Source: Effrenium voratum
Lineage: Eukaryota; Sar; Dinophyceae; Suessiales; Symbiodiniaceae
Length of the DNA: 64,000 nucleotides
Assembly (NCBI GenBank): GCA_963377175.1
Contig: CAUJNA010001240.1
Location: forward strand, 1 to 64,000
Direction of reading: 5' to 3'
Below, in pieces: positions 20,051-31,296 of this stretch; the stretch's first letter is position 1; the number at the start of each line of letters is the position of its first letter. A program made the translations under genes and the position numbers. The notes under the pieces were generated by a model that ran no database searches, was not told the origin of the DNA, and saw nothing but the letters and a program-made list of their open reading frames with translations.

Positions 20051-20103
20051 CCGCAACACACTGCAACTTCCTAGTGCAACTCACCACTGCAACTTGCTAG
20101 CGC

Positions 20104-20996
20104 CACTTGCAGAGACTGGGAGACACAGGGAGACAAGTGGGAGAATCTGACCGCAGACACTGGGAGACAAGCGGGAGACACGACCCAGCATCTGGCATCC
20201 AGACACAGGGAGACAAGCGGGAGACACGAATTCGGAGCCAGCGTCTCAGCATCTGGCATCCGACCGCAGCGACTGGGACAAGCGGGAGACAAGACCCCGG
20301 AGCCGGCGTCATCCGACCGCAGAGAGTGGGAGACACAGAAAGATAAGCGGGAGACACGACCCGGAGCCCGCGTCACAGCATCTGGCATCTGACCGCGAAA
20401 CTGAGAAACACAGGGAGACAAGCGGGAAACACAACCCCGGAGCCAGCGTCCAGCGTCGCAGCATCTGGCCTCTGACCGCAGAGACTCGGAGACACAGGGA
20501 GACAAGCGGGAGACGCGACCCCGGAGCCAGCGTCACAGCATCTGGCATCTGACCGCAGACAAGCGGGAGAGACTGGAAGACACAGTAAGACAAGCGGGAG
20601 ACACGACCCCGGAGCCAGCGTCACAGCATCTGGCATCTGACCGCAGAGACTGGGAGACACAGGGAGACAAGCGGGAGACACGACCCTGGAGCCAGCGTCT
20701 GGCGTCTGACCGCAGACAGTGACACAAGCGGGAGACACGACCCCGGAGCCGGCGTCACAGCATCTGGCATCTGACCGCAGAGACTGGGGCGTCACCCGAC
20801 CGCAGAGAGTGGGAGACACAGGGAGACAAGCGGGAGACACGACCCCGGAGCCGGCGTCACAGCGTCTGGCATCTGACCGCAGACTGGGAGACACAGGGAG
20901 ACACGACCCTGGAGCCGGCATCTGGCATCTGACCGGAGAGACTGGGAGACAGGAAGACAAGTGGAAAACAGGACCCGGAACCCGCGTCACACTTTC
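20104..20996 (+). repeat. GGGAGACA minisatellite, roughly 75-85-bp units
   Basis: Direct repeats with the ordered words GGGAGACACAGGGAGACAAG, CGGGAGACACGACCC, GGAGCC, GCGTC, CAGCATCTGGCATCTGACCG and CAGAGACT. Units vary by internal deletion. Minus-strand frames give Cys/Ser/Pro/Val-rich strings (SRLSPCVSQSLRSDARC), produced by the repeat. Its core GGGAGACA is shared with the array at 29838-32892. Confidence 0.9.
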
Positions 20997-21185
20997 CCAT
21001 TCTCTATACCTCAAGTTAGAACCCCAATGCTTCGCTGTTTGGGGAAATAAGATGAAATATAATTAACCTTATAGTAGAACATTCGGGACTCTTCGCACTG
21101 CACACATACGCGGCGCTCAAACTACTTATCTGTTCCATTTATGATACCCCTATATCATAAACGTAATTACAAATGCTAGTAAGTA

Positions 21186-21520
21186 AGTACTTATAACATT
21201 GTATACTGTTTTGTCTGATGTTCCAAAAGTAAAACCAACAAACATAACTGAACATGAAATATGTAATCTGGATACCCGCATGTTCTAACCATACCATTTA
21301 GAAGTATTGCTGTTGCGAGTTGGACTGGAGGACAGAGTGTCCTTGCTCAAAATTTAATACTAAAAGTACAGAGAAATTGTTTTAGCCGCGTCTTTATCTT
21401 TATTCCATCCGTACACAACGATCCAGGAGAAGTAGAAAATACTCTCAATACACAAAGAAAAGTATTTCATGATATGAAAAATTACACCAGCAGAGACCCC
21501 AAACAGTTGAGGGCTGACGG
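21186..21520 (+). pseudogene. FtsK/HerA-type packaging ATPase fragment of Polinton-like virus type
   Basis: These ATPases pump DNA into capsids and are a hallmark gene of Polintons, PLVs and virophages. In frame 1 (21186-21288) is VPKVKPTNITEHEICNLDTR, then a stop. In frame 3 (21267 on) is PFRSIAVASWTGGQSVLAQN, followed by LILKVQRNCFSRVFIFIPS and a downstream piece with VFHDMKNYTSRDPKQL. The glycine-rich segment stands where the Walker A P-loop should be, but the GK[S/T] signature is lost (TGGQSV). The following hydrophobic strand and aromatic-rich turn fit the fold. A frameshift at about 21270-21290 and the lost lysine mean it is inactive. The remaining C-terminal half, with the Walker B Asp, is missing. 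Identification is by family pattern only. Confidence 0.55.
21477..21506 (+). repeat. 30-bp word shared by the right edges of both AT-rich blocks, copy 2
   Basis: It matches 17513-17542 at 27 of 30 positions. Here it also encodes KNYTSRDPKQ at the end of the ATPase-like frame; the other copy would read KNYTSLDPKQ. Confidence 0.75.
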
Positions 21521-21745
21521 GCGAGCACAAACATGCCAACAGCTTGTGGCTTTCTGCGCTTCAACACGGATGAATCAAAATGATGCAGTCGTGAACCTGG
21601 CGCGCGTTGCGTTGCTGCACGTGTGTTGCTGGCGTGCTTCGCGCTTCAGCACCGCGCCAGAACTGAGGTTGGGCAAGCGCGCGCGATGGCGGGCGAGCGC
21701 GCGCGCGTGAACGCAAGTGTGGCCGCGCAAGCACGCAATCACATG
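21507..21745. other. GC-rich spacer, no gene recognised
   Basis: Sequence with GCGCGC runs between the AT-rich scrap and the satellite. The frame of the ATPase fragment stays open to 21710, but its composition changes to Arg/Ala after about 21510, so it is probably not part of the gene. Confidence 0.4.
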
Positions 21746-21978
21746 GGCAGTTCAAACACACATGTCCAATTCAGACACACATGTGTGTACACGTGGAACA
21801 CACATACGTATACGACTGAAACAGTATACATTCACCTGCAGCACACGCATAAATGTGTTGAGCTGGAAAACAAACATGTGCTTCTTGGAAAGCACACACA
21901 CACATGTGCAAACGTGGAACGCACATATGTGTTCACTTACGACACGCTAATGCGTTCACGTGGAACACACATGTGCGC
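21746..21978 (+). repeat. CACGTG-rich satellite, left of the retroelement
   Basis: Degenerate units around ACACATGTGTGTACACGTGGAA, the same satellite as at 25871-28640. The 43 bases 21763-21805, beginning TGTCCAATTCAGACACACAT, are identical to 25871-25913 just beyond the poly(A) tail of the retroelement. Confidence 0.85.
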
Positions 21979-24900
21979 CAGGGCGGCGCGAGCGCGCCCT
22001 TCACGCACTGGCGCAGATGGGCCTGAACCCGACCGAGAACGTCGAGTTCTACACGCCACGGGCCGGCGAGGAGCGCCCGTGTGGTGGCAGAGCCCACGCT
22101 GGGCGGCCGGTGGGCAGTGGAACGGACACGCCCCCGTCATCGGTGGAAGGCGTCGCGCCGGCGTCCTGGACACGCCGCGGGCCGCCGCAGCACCTGCCAG
22201 CCCAAAACGCTCCCCGGTCCTGGTTGTTTGTGCCCTTACTGCTGGACGCGGCCGGCCAACTCCAAGTGGCCGCGTCCGCCGCGTGGCGGAGCCATGCTGT
22301 GCTCGGCGCGCATTGGGGGAGCTGGCTCGCGCAGCTGCGCGGCGCGCCCCCTGTCGCGCTGGACCAGGCCCGCGCAGCCGTATCACTGCACCAGGCACTG
22401 GATGCGAGGCCCGTGCAATGGTGGCCCCACGAAGCGTTTGAAGGCATGCGGGGCGACGCGCCTTGCAGCCTCCCGCTACTTGTGGCGCGCTGCCAGGCCC
22501 CGGATGGCTACTTGCTGGCGCCCTTCCAGGAAGCCCTGCTGCAGCTGTACGGCGGAGCCAGCCTCGCTGCGGAGATTGCAGGAACGGCGGACGCTGCAAG
22601 TGCGGGAGCCGACCTCGCCAGCAGAAGGCCGTGCCCTGGACCAGCGGCGCTGGCGCCCCGGGACGATGCGGCGGTTGCAGCGGCGGCCCGGCTTGCCGCC
22701 CCACGCCGCCGCAGACGCCCGCGCCGCCAGAGGCGCGCAGAGGGCGAAGCCGACGCGCGGGCAGCGCCGGCAAACGCAGTCGCCCCCCCGGCCCCACCGA
22801 GCGCCGGCGAGCAGCGCGACCCTCTCCAAGCCATGCGAGAGGTCGACTTGGCGCACGAGTTGCGCAGGAGAGTCTACACGCTGCAGTCGCCTCCCGGCCC
22901 CATGCGCGGTGCCCTGAAGGCCGCGCTGACCGCCGGCCTGACCGAGGTACAGCGAGACCCGAGCTCAGCGGAAGGCTGGAAGCTCTTCCTCCTCGATGCT
23001 ATGTCGCGGGCGTGGGGAAACGCGCGTGCCACGCGCGGAGCTAGACAAGCGGGTAGAGCTGCTCGCCGCGGGGCAGTGCCGCGGCCTACTTGACGCCGCC
23101 GCAGAGGCGGCGGCCGGCAGCGACGTGCCTGGCCCGTCACGCGCCAACGCAGCGGACGACGATGCGCAGCGGCGCGCGGAGAGAGCGGCGGCGCTCGCCC
23201 ACTTGGGGGAGCTCTCTGCAGCCAGCGCCGCCCTGACAGCAATGCCGATGGCACCTGCGTCGCTGGAGACCTTGGCCGCCCTGCGTGACCCGGAGCGACG
23301 GCCGCCTACACGCCAGGTGCCGCTGCCGCCGGACTTCCGCTCCAGCCACCCGCGCGACCCCTTGGCTCTCAACTCGCAGAGGTTCCTGCGCAACGTGCGC
23401 AGTGGACGCAGGGGGGCCGCAGCTGGGCCGTCCGGATGTACAGCGGAACACCTCCGTGTGCTCGCGGACGACGAAGCCAGCGCCGACTTGCTGCTCCGAG
23501 CGGCAGAGCGGCTGGCCAACGCCGATGTGCCGGCCGACGTGCTGGCCGGCGTGCGCTTAGGGAGGATGGTGGGCCTGCGGAAGCCGGACGGCGGGGTGCG
23601 GGGACTTGTCATGAGCGACGCGTTCCGCCGGCTGGTGGCCCGCACGCGGGCCCAGCAGTATGCTGGAGCGTTCCAAGCCGCTTGCGCGCCATTCCAGTAT
23701 GCCCTGCGGACCCGAGCGGGGGCTGAGTCCCTCGCACGCGCGGTGCGCGCAGCCACCGAGCTCGACGCCCGCACCACGGTCCTCAGCAGAGACGGGGTCG
23801 GGGCCTACGACCACATCTCGCGCGCGAGCATGTTGAGCGGCTTGCAGCACACGCCCAACCTCACGGCGCTACTCCCCTTCGTGGCCCAGTTTTACGCTGA
23901 GCCGAGCACCTACGTCTTCTACGACGCCGAGGGTGCCGCGCACGAGATCGCACAAGGCGAGGGAGGCGAGCAGGGGGATCCCCTAATGCCCGCCCTATAC
24001 GCGCTGGGGCAGCATCCCGCACTGCTCCAAGCGCACGCGGCTTTAACCCCGGGGGAGGACTTGTACGCGTACTTGGACGATATCTATGTCACTTGCCAGC
24101 CCGAGCGTGCCGGGCCCGCCTTTACGGCCCTCGGCACAGCGCTCTGGGAGCGCGCGAACATCCGTGGGCAAGACGCGGGCATGGAATGCCGCGGGCGAGG
24201 AACCCAGTGCACTACTGGATGCGCTCCCCGCCGCCGCGCGCGCTGACGCTTGGGCAGGGAGTTGGGCGAGGCCACCAGCCCAGCAGGGCATCACAGTCCT
24301 GGGCACGCCGCTGGGGCATGCCGCGTACATCGCGGGAGCGCTGCGACGTGTCAGAGAGAAGCACGACGAACTCTTGGGTCGCATTCCCACGGTGCCACAC
24401 CTGCAGAGCGCCTGGCTCCTCCTGCTCCTCTGCGCGCAGCCTCGGAGCAATTACTTGCTCCGCGTACTGCCGCCGGCTGACACGGGAGAGTTCGCCGAGT
24501 CCCACGACCGGGCCATTGCCCGCTGCCTGGGGCGCTTGCTCAGCGGCACGGACGAGCCCTTCGAACTTTCCCAGCTACAGGCCAGGCGTGCGCAGCTGCC
24601 ACTCCGGTATGGCGGCCTTGGCCTCCGATCTGCTGCGGCGTCCCGGGCCGCGGCCTATTGGGCCTCCTGGGCGGACGCCATGCCGGTGATAGGCGAGCGG
24701 CACCCGCGCGTGCTCGCGCGGATGCTGATGGGCTTGGCCGATCCGCGGGGCGCCTCCGCCGCGCCTTCGACGCGGGCGGCGGCCCAGGCTGAGGCTGCGC
24801 TGCGCCTAGCGGGATTCCACGCGCCGCCGTGGACGGCCCTCGCGGACGGGCTCGCCACCGGTGAGGCGAGCCATTTCGGCGACGCGGCACGGGGATGGCA

Positions 24901-25861
24901 ACAAGCAGCTTGTGCCAGCCTGGATCAGCGGGCCCTTGAGACGCTCCTTTCTGACCTTGACGGAGCGTCTCGGGCTTTGCTGCTCTCCCAGGCTGGGCCA
25001 GGCGGCAGCCTCGCTCTCACGGCGCTGCCAACACGCGAGGAGTTCACGCTGCAGGATGACACCTTCCGCTGCGTGCTCCTGCGGCGCCTGCGCCTCCCAC
25101 TGCCACTTGAAGCCCGAGCCTGCCGCTGCGGTGGCGCCCTCGACGAGCTCGGAGACCACAGGGCAGCCTGCCCCACAGCCGGTGTGCTGGTCCGCCGCGC
25201 TTGCCCCCTGGAGCGCGCTGCGGCGCGCATCTGCCGGGAGGCGGGGGCTCGGGTCGCGACCAACGTCTTCCTCCGCGACTTGAACCTCGGGCTGCCATTG
25301 ACCGACGGGCGCCGGCTCGAGGTCGTCGCGCATGGACTCCCGGCCTTTGGAGGCGTGCAGGTAGCGGTTGATGTGACGCTCGTCAGCCCGCTGCGGCGAG
25401 ACGGGAGCAGCCGATCTCGCGCCGACCACGAGCCCGGCCTCGCCTTGCGAACCGCTGCCGAGCGCAAGCATCGGGTAACCTACCCGGAGTTTCAGCGAGC
25501 CCGGCGGTGTCGCCTGACGGTGCTGGCCCTCGAAGTTGGAGGGAGATGGGGCGAGGAGACTGAGGCCTTCCTCCACCGCATCGCGCAGGGCCGAGCTCTC
25601 GCCAGCCCCGCGGCGCAGCGCACGGCGGTCGCAGCCGCGTACAGGCGCCGGTGGGGGCAGATGCTCGCAGTCGCAGCGCAGGGAGCGTTCGCTGCGAGCC
25701 TCTGCCAACTCCCCACCGACGTTGGCGACGCGTACGCCAGCGCGCCGCTGGAGGGCGATGTCCTGTCCGACGCCCGTTGGGCGCCGGGCGCGTAGGGACC
25801 GGTCGCGTGTTTCACCCTGTTTCACCGCGGCTTGACGGAAAAAGGTCCGAGAAAAAAAAAA
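21979..25861 (+). mobile_element. Non-LTR retrotransposon (RT plus restriction-like endonuclease) in satellite DNA
   Basis: The unique GC-rich sequence starts inside a satellite unit at about 21979 and ends with a run of ten A at 25852-25861, after which satellite resumes. It encodes RT and an R2-like CCHC plus PD-(D/E)XK endonuclease in one long, twice-frameshifted frame. There are no LTRs. The codon frame runs straight out of satellite sequence on the left, so the 5' end is probably truncated, as is usual after target-primed reverse transcription. The short 3' UTR contains GTTTCACCCTGTTTCACC. The placement inside a satellite suggests target preference, since RLE-type elements are often site-specific, but one copy cannot prove it. 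Confidence 0.8.
21985..25795 (+). pseudogene. RT/RLE polyprotein of the retrotransposon, two frameshifts
   Basis: The protein would copy element RNA into DNA at a nicked target. The N-terminal part (to about 22990) has an Arg/Ala-rich linker and no recognised domain. After a shift near 22990 comes the RT: LGRMVGLRKPDGGVRGLVMS (fingers), motif A SRDGVGAYDHIS at 23784-23819, motif B GEGGEQGDPLMPALYALGQH at about 23956-24015, and the catalytic YLDD at 24070-24081. A second shift near 24160 leads to VGKTRAWNAAGEEP and the thumb. The C-terminal part has a C-x-C-x9-H-x3-C zinc motif (25121-25171), then the endonuclease with VAVDVTLVSP (about 25364-25393) and AERKHRVTYPE (about 25456-25488), which supply the Asp and Lys of a PD-(D/E)XK site. 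Stop TAG at 25793. All key residues seem intact, so it may be a recent copy. Confidence 0.8.
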
Positions 25862-28640
25862 TGAAACGCGTGTCCAATTCAGACACACATGTGTGTACAC
25901 GTGGAACACACATGCGTTCACCTGGAACACAAAGACGCGCAATTAAAGCACACATGTGTGTACGCGTGGGACACACATATGTATACCACTGGAACACAAA
26001 CATGTGTCCACCTGGAACACCGCGTGTGCGATTAAAGCACACATGTGTGTACATGTGGAACACACATATGCGCACACGTGAGCAAACATAAATGCTCACC
26101 TAAATCGCACACACATGCGCGCACCTCGAAAACAATCATGCGTTTTCTGGAGCGCACACATGTGCACACCTGGAGAGCAAATATGTCGTCAGATGCCAAA
26201 AAAAGTTCACCTAGCACATACTAATGTGTTCACGTGAAACACACATCTGTTCACCTGGAACACAAACACGTGTCCAATTGGAACACACATGTGCGTACAC
26301 GTGGAACACACATATGTGCACACGTGAACACGCATATGTGCACACGTGAACACTCACATATATGTGCACCCGGAACACACACCCGTGTGCTCATCTGATA
26401 ACAACCATGTGTTCTCCTGGAACACAAACACGTGTCCAATTGGAACACGCATGTGTGTACACGTGAACACACATATGTGTACACGTGGGAGACGCAAATG
26501 CGCACACGTGAACACACACACATGTGCACACGTGGAACACACACATGTGTACTGCACATGTGAACACACACATTTATGCGCGCGCGGAAAACACAGACAC
26601 ACACGAGTGTTCATCTGATAACAAACACGTGGTCTCCTGGAACACAACCGTGTGTCTAATTGGAACACAACCGTGTGTACACGTGAACACACATATGTGT
26701 ACACGTGAACACACACATATTTATATATATATATGCGCACCCGGAACACACACACACGTGCGTTCATCTGAAAACAAACATGTATTCACCTGAAACACAA
26801 ACACGTGTCCAATTGGAACAAACATGTGTGGACACATGAACTCACAAATGTGTACATGTGGAACACACATATGTGTGCAAATGAACACACATACATGCGC
26901 ACGCGGAGCAGACACACACACACACGCGTTCATCTGATAACAAACATGTGTCCTCCTGGAACACAAACACGTGTCCAGTTGGAACGCACATGTGTGCACG
27001 CGCGAACACACAATGTGTGCCGTGAACACACATACAAAAAAGTGCACGCGGAGCAGACACACACACACGTGTTCATCTGATAACAAACATGTGTTCTCCT
27101 GGAACACAACCGTGTGTCTAATTGGAACACAGACGTGTGTACACGTGAACACACATATGTGTACACGTGAACACACACATATATACGCGCACCCGGAACA
27201 CACACACACGAGTGTTCATCTGAAAACAAACATGTGTTCACCTGGAACACAAACACGTGTCCATTGGAACACACATGTGTGTACACGTGAACACACATAT
27301 GTGTACACGTGGGAGACGCAAATGCGCACACGTGAACACACACATGTGCACACGTGCAACACACACATGTGTACTGCACATGTGAACACACACATTTATG
27401 CGCGCGCGGAAAACACAGACACACACGAGTGTTCATCTGATAACAAACACGTGTTCTCCTGGAACACAACCGTGTGTCTAATTGGAACACAGACGTGTGT
27501 ACACGTGAACACACATATGTGTACACGTGAACACAGCACACGTGGAACACTCACACATGTGTACTGCACATGTGAACACACACATTTATTTATGCGCGCG
27601 CGGAAAACACAGACACACACGAGTGTTCATCTGATAACAAACACGTGTTCTCCTGGAACACAACCGTGTGTCTAATTGGAACACAGACGTGTGTACACGT
27701 GAACACACATATGTGTACACGTGAACACACACATATATATGCGCACCCGGAACACACACACACACACGTGCGTTCATCTGAAAACAAACATGTATTCACC
27801 TGAAACACAAGCACGTGTCCAATTGGAACACACATGTGTGGACACGTGAACACACAAATGTGTGCACGTGGAACACACATATGTGTGCAAATGAACACAC
27901 ACACATGCGCATGCGGAGCAGACACACACACACGTGTTCATCTGATAACAAACATGTGTCCTCCTGGAACACAAACACGTGTCCAGTTGGAACGCACATG
28001 TGCGCACGCGTGAACACACAATGTGTGCACGTGAACACACATACAAAAAAAGTGCACGCGGAGCAGACACACACGCACGTGTTCATCTGATAACAAACAT
28101 GTGTTCTCCTGGAACACATACACGTGTCTGATAAGAACACACATGTGTGTACACGTGAACACACATATGTGTACACGTGCAACACGCATATGTGCGCACG
28201 TGAACGCACATATGTGTACATGTGGAACACACATATGTGCACACGCGAACACACACACACACACACATATAAATATATATATATATATGCGCGCCCGGAA
28301 CACGCACACACACACATGCGTACACCTGGAACACATATGTGTGTATGTCTGGAAAGCACATTTCTGTTCACCTGCAACACACATATGTGTTCACCTGGAA
28401 CCCATATATGCGCTCACTTGGAACAGGCATTTGTGTTCACGTGCGACACTGGTGCAGACCTGGATCACACAAGCATGTTTAACCAGAACAAACTTCTGTG
28501 TTGACTTGTAACACACATATGTGTACACATGGAACACACGTGTGTGCACATGTGGAGAAACATGTGCAACACAAATGTGCAACACACATGCGTTCACCTG
28601 GGCAACAAAAATGTGTTCGCATGGACAAATCAAGTTCCCG
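25862..28640 (+). repeat. CACGTG-rich satellite with about 1-kb higher-order repeats
   Basis: Tandem 20-35-bp units built from GTGTACACGTG, GAACACACATATGTG and TTCACCTGGAACACAAACA. The blocks form higher-order repeats. CATACAAAAA..GTGCACGCGGAGC recurs at about 27031 and 28040, GCGCACCCGGAACACACAC at about 26733 and 27739 (about 1.0 kb apart), and GAGACGCAAATGCGCACACG at about 26489 and 27312 (about 0.82 kb). AT-dinucleotide pockets occur at 26729-26741 and 28266-28287. Frames on both strands give His/Thr/Asn- or Cys/Val-rich strings and are not genes. Confidence 0.9.
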
Positions 28641-29560
28641 AAGCCGACTGTGAGGCGCTATTCCATGGGGCTCTGCCTTGAACAGCGCTTGTGTTTTATA
28701 TGCATGTCCCAAGTAGGAAAATAGTGTTCGTGTACGATCAATCAAGCTTTTTTGCAACATGTTGCTAGCGTGCGAGCCTGCTGCTGCTGCTGCTGCTGCT
28801 ACTACTGCTAGTACTATCAGTATCGGATGCGTCTCCAGCAGTTACAGGCTTCAGCTTAGCAAAAGCTTTCCGGCGCATTGCGCTTCTTTCTCGCTTAGCT
28901 GCACAGTGTCTTTCGTATCGATTGCTAAAGTGCTTTGATCGTATTGTGGCAACTCTTCGTATCGATTCAGTAAAGCATTTGCTTTCGCAGGGAAATACGC
29001 AACCCAATTCTTCCGTATGCTCGGTACAAGGCATCCCTGCCGTCTTGCCTCAGCCGTTGTTTCTCCCCTTTGTCCAGCAAATCGCACTCCATGATAATTG
29101 CATGCGAGGAGAGCGGAAGCAAATTTGGATTGAAGCGTAACTGGGAACCGGTCACAGCTGACCACTGCGCTAGCGCCTTGCTAGCGCGCGGCTAGCGCGG
29201 GTTCGCCGTATTTTTTGGAGTCACGGCGACCATCTGTGTGGATTTGACAAATTAAGGCCACGTAAGATGAAGGTAAACGTGCGGGCTGGCTTCAAGTACT
29301 AAGTAAGAACTGCAACATTACACCCTTGAAAGCCACGCAAAGCCCATCGCGGCAACCCACGCGCCAACTCTTGGAAACCAAGATCACCGAAGACCCTAGC
29401 GCAAACCAAGCGCCATCCTAGCGCCTCCAGTGGGGAGCGGGCAATCCATTGGTATTTGCAGGACTCCGCTTTGTGTGAATGAAAAACTGCACAAAGTGAC
29501 TGCGACGGTGGCCTCTGTAGACTAAACCCCCTTACTAGGAATTTTGACCGGATCGCATAT
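28640..29560. other. Unique sequence between satellite blocks; possible small gene
   Basis: Non-repetitive, moderate-GC DNA. A (CTG)n run lies at 28778-28800. The minus-strand frame 29034-28765 ends with RHCAAKRERSAMRRKAFAKL, an acidic-Ser stretch and a poly-Ser tail, then a stop. An overlapping frame starts at 29165. This could be the end of a host gene with a Ser tract or chance. GCTAGCGC words repeat near 29170-29200. No known domain is seen. Confidence 0.3.
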
Positions 29561-29832
29561 GTGTTTTATCAGAACAATCGCATGCTTTCACCTGGAACAC
29601 AAACATGTGCTGACGTGGAACACACTCATGTGGTCACATGCAAAAAGTGCGTGTTCACTTGGAACGCGCCGATGTGGTCAGCTGGAACACACCAAGAACA
29701 CACAATCATTTACTTGAAGCACTCGTACGTGCATCCGCAGCATGCTGCCTGTGGCTTGATCAAGCGCACGCGCGCGCTCAAACACACGTTTCTGAGCCTC
29801 AAACACACATGCGTGCCCGCGGAATACACCGC
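29560..29832 (+). repeat. Degenerate satellite remnant
   Basis: Spaced TGGAACAC words (TTCACCTGGAACACAAACAT, GACGTGGAACACACTCATGT, AGCTGGAACACACC) show an old, diverged extension of the satellite to the left, ending where the 85-bp minisatellite begins. Confidence 0.7.
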
Positions 29833-30064
29833 GAATGACCAGGGAGCCGTGCCAGGCATCCAGGCTGGGGGACAACAAGAAGGAGACAAAGGGAGACAAA
29901 TGAACCCGTCCGCCCGGAGAGCCGTGCCAGACATCCAAGCTGGGAGACAAACGAATCCGTCCACCCAGAGAGCCGTGACAGGCATCCAGGCTGGGAGACA
30001 ACCGGGGCCAAATAAAGGGAGACAAAGGGAGACAAATGAATCTGTCAGGCAAATGAAGGGAGAG

Positions 30065-30560
30065 GAACCCGTCCGCCGGGAGAGCCGGGACAACCCCAGG
30101 TGCCAAGAGCACCACTGGGTATCTCGGCGTAGGTTCGTTGAACATCATCAAAGAATCGATAGACGATTTAACTCCAGCGTGATTCACGTTTGTTTCACCG
30201 GGGGGTTAACAGAGCCTTCTCGTAGCTGAAGCCGTGCACCGCAGCGCACCGCTCTCGTCAGCTCGGGACTCCAAATGCGAGCAAGGACAGAGAGAGGCCG
30301 CAACTGATAACGAGGCACTGAACGAACAGACAGGGTGTAGCCAACGATAGACAAGGAAGACGACCCACCACGAGCCCAAGCAAAATCGAAGTCCAGATGA
30401 AGGGCAGACAGAGGACCCTGTCCCCAACATCCACAAGACAAGGAATGACCGAAGCCAGGGCCGAAGCCGAAGGCAAACCAGACCCCGCCAAAAGGACAGA
30501 ACCGCGGGAAGTGAAGGAAACCGCGGAGCGTGAGTGCCACACATCCAGGCTGGGAGACAA
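30065..30560 (+). repeat. Segmental duplication, copy 1
   Basis: It starts at CCCGTCCGCCGGGAGAGCCG and includes GTTTCACCGGGGGGTTAACA and GACCCGCCAAAAGGACAGAA. It is collinear with 31297-31765, 1,232 bp downstream at the start. Copy 1 has about 31 extra bases near 30270-30300 and lacks a GAG present in copy 2. The segment itself is unlike the 85-bp unit. Confidence 0.85.
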
Positions 30561-31296
30561 CGGGAGACAAATGAATCCGTCCACCCAGAGGGGCATCCAG
30601 GCTGGGAGACAACGGGAGACAAACAAAGGGAGACAAAGGGAGACAAATGAATCCGTCCACCCAGAGAGGCATCCAGGCTGGGAGACAACGGGAGACAAAT
30701 AAAGGGAGACAAAGGGAGACAAATCAATCCGTCCACCCACAGAGATGGGAGACAAATGAAGGGGAACCAAGGGAGACAAGTGAATCCGTCCGCCTGGAGA
30801 GCCGTGACAGACATCCAGGCTGGGAGACAACGGGAGCCAAATGAAGGGAGACAAAGGGAGACAAGTGAAACTGTCCACCCAAAGAGCCGTGCCAGGCATC
30901 CAGGCTGGGAGACAACGGGAGACAAATGAAGGGAGACAAAGGGAGACAAGTGAATCTGTCCGCCTGGAGAGCCGTGCCAGACATCCAGGCTGGGAGACAA
31001 CGGGAGACAAATGAAGGGAAACAAAGCCCAGAGAGCCGTGCCAGACAAATGAAGGGAGACAAAGGGAGACAAATGAACCCGTCCACCCAGAGAGCCGTGC
31101 CAGGCATCCAGGCTGGGAGGCAACGGGAGACAAATGAAGGGAGACAAAGGGTGACAAATGAACCCGTCCACCCAGAGAGCCGTGCCAGGCATCCAGGCTG
31201 GGAGACAACGGGAGACAAATGAAGGGAGACAAAGGGAGACAAATGAACCCCTCCACCCCAGAGAGGTGACAGGCGTCCAGACAAAGGGAGACAAAT

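Noticed and set aside
20104..20996. CRISPR-like array of direct repeats
   Set aside because: Units are contiguous or vary by internal deletion; there are no unique spacers of constant size and the sequence is eukaryotic in character.
20373..21014. 213-codon minus-strand Cys/Ser/Pro repeat protein
   Set aside because: Product of the GGGAGACA minisatellite, with no flanking unique coding sequence.
22308..22856. Long minus-strand Arg/Ala/Gly frames opposite the retroelement
   Set aside because: Shadows of a very GC-rich coding strand.
26251..28504. Numerous 60-234-codon frames rich in His/Thr/Asn or Cys/Val in the satellite
   Set aside because: They are open on both strands because the satellite lacks stops; composition follows the repeat and no domain is present.
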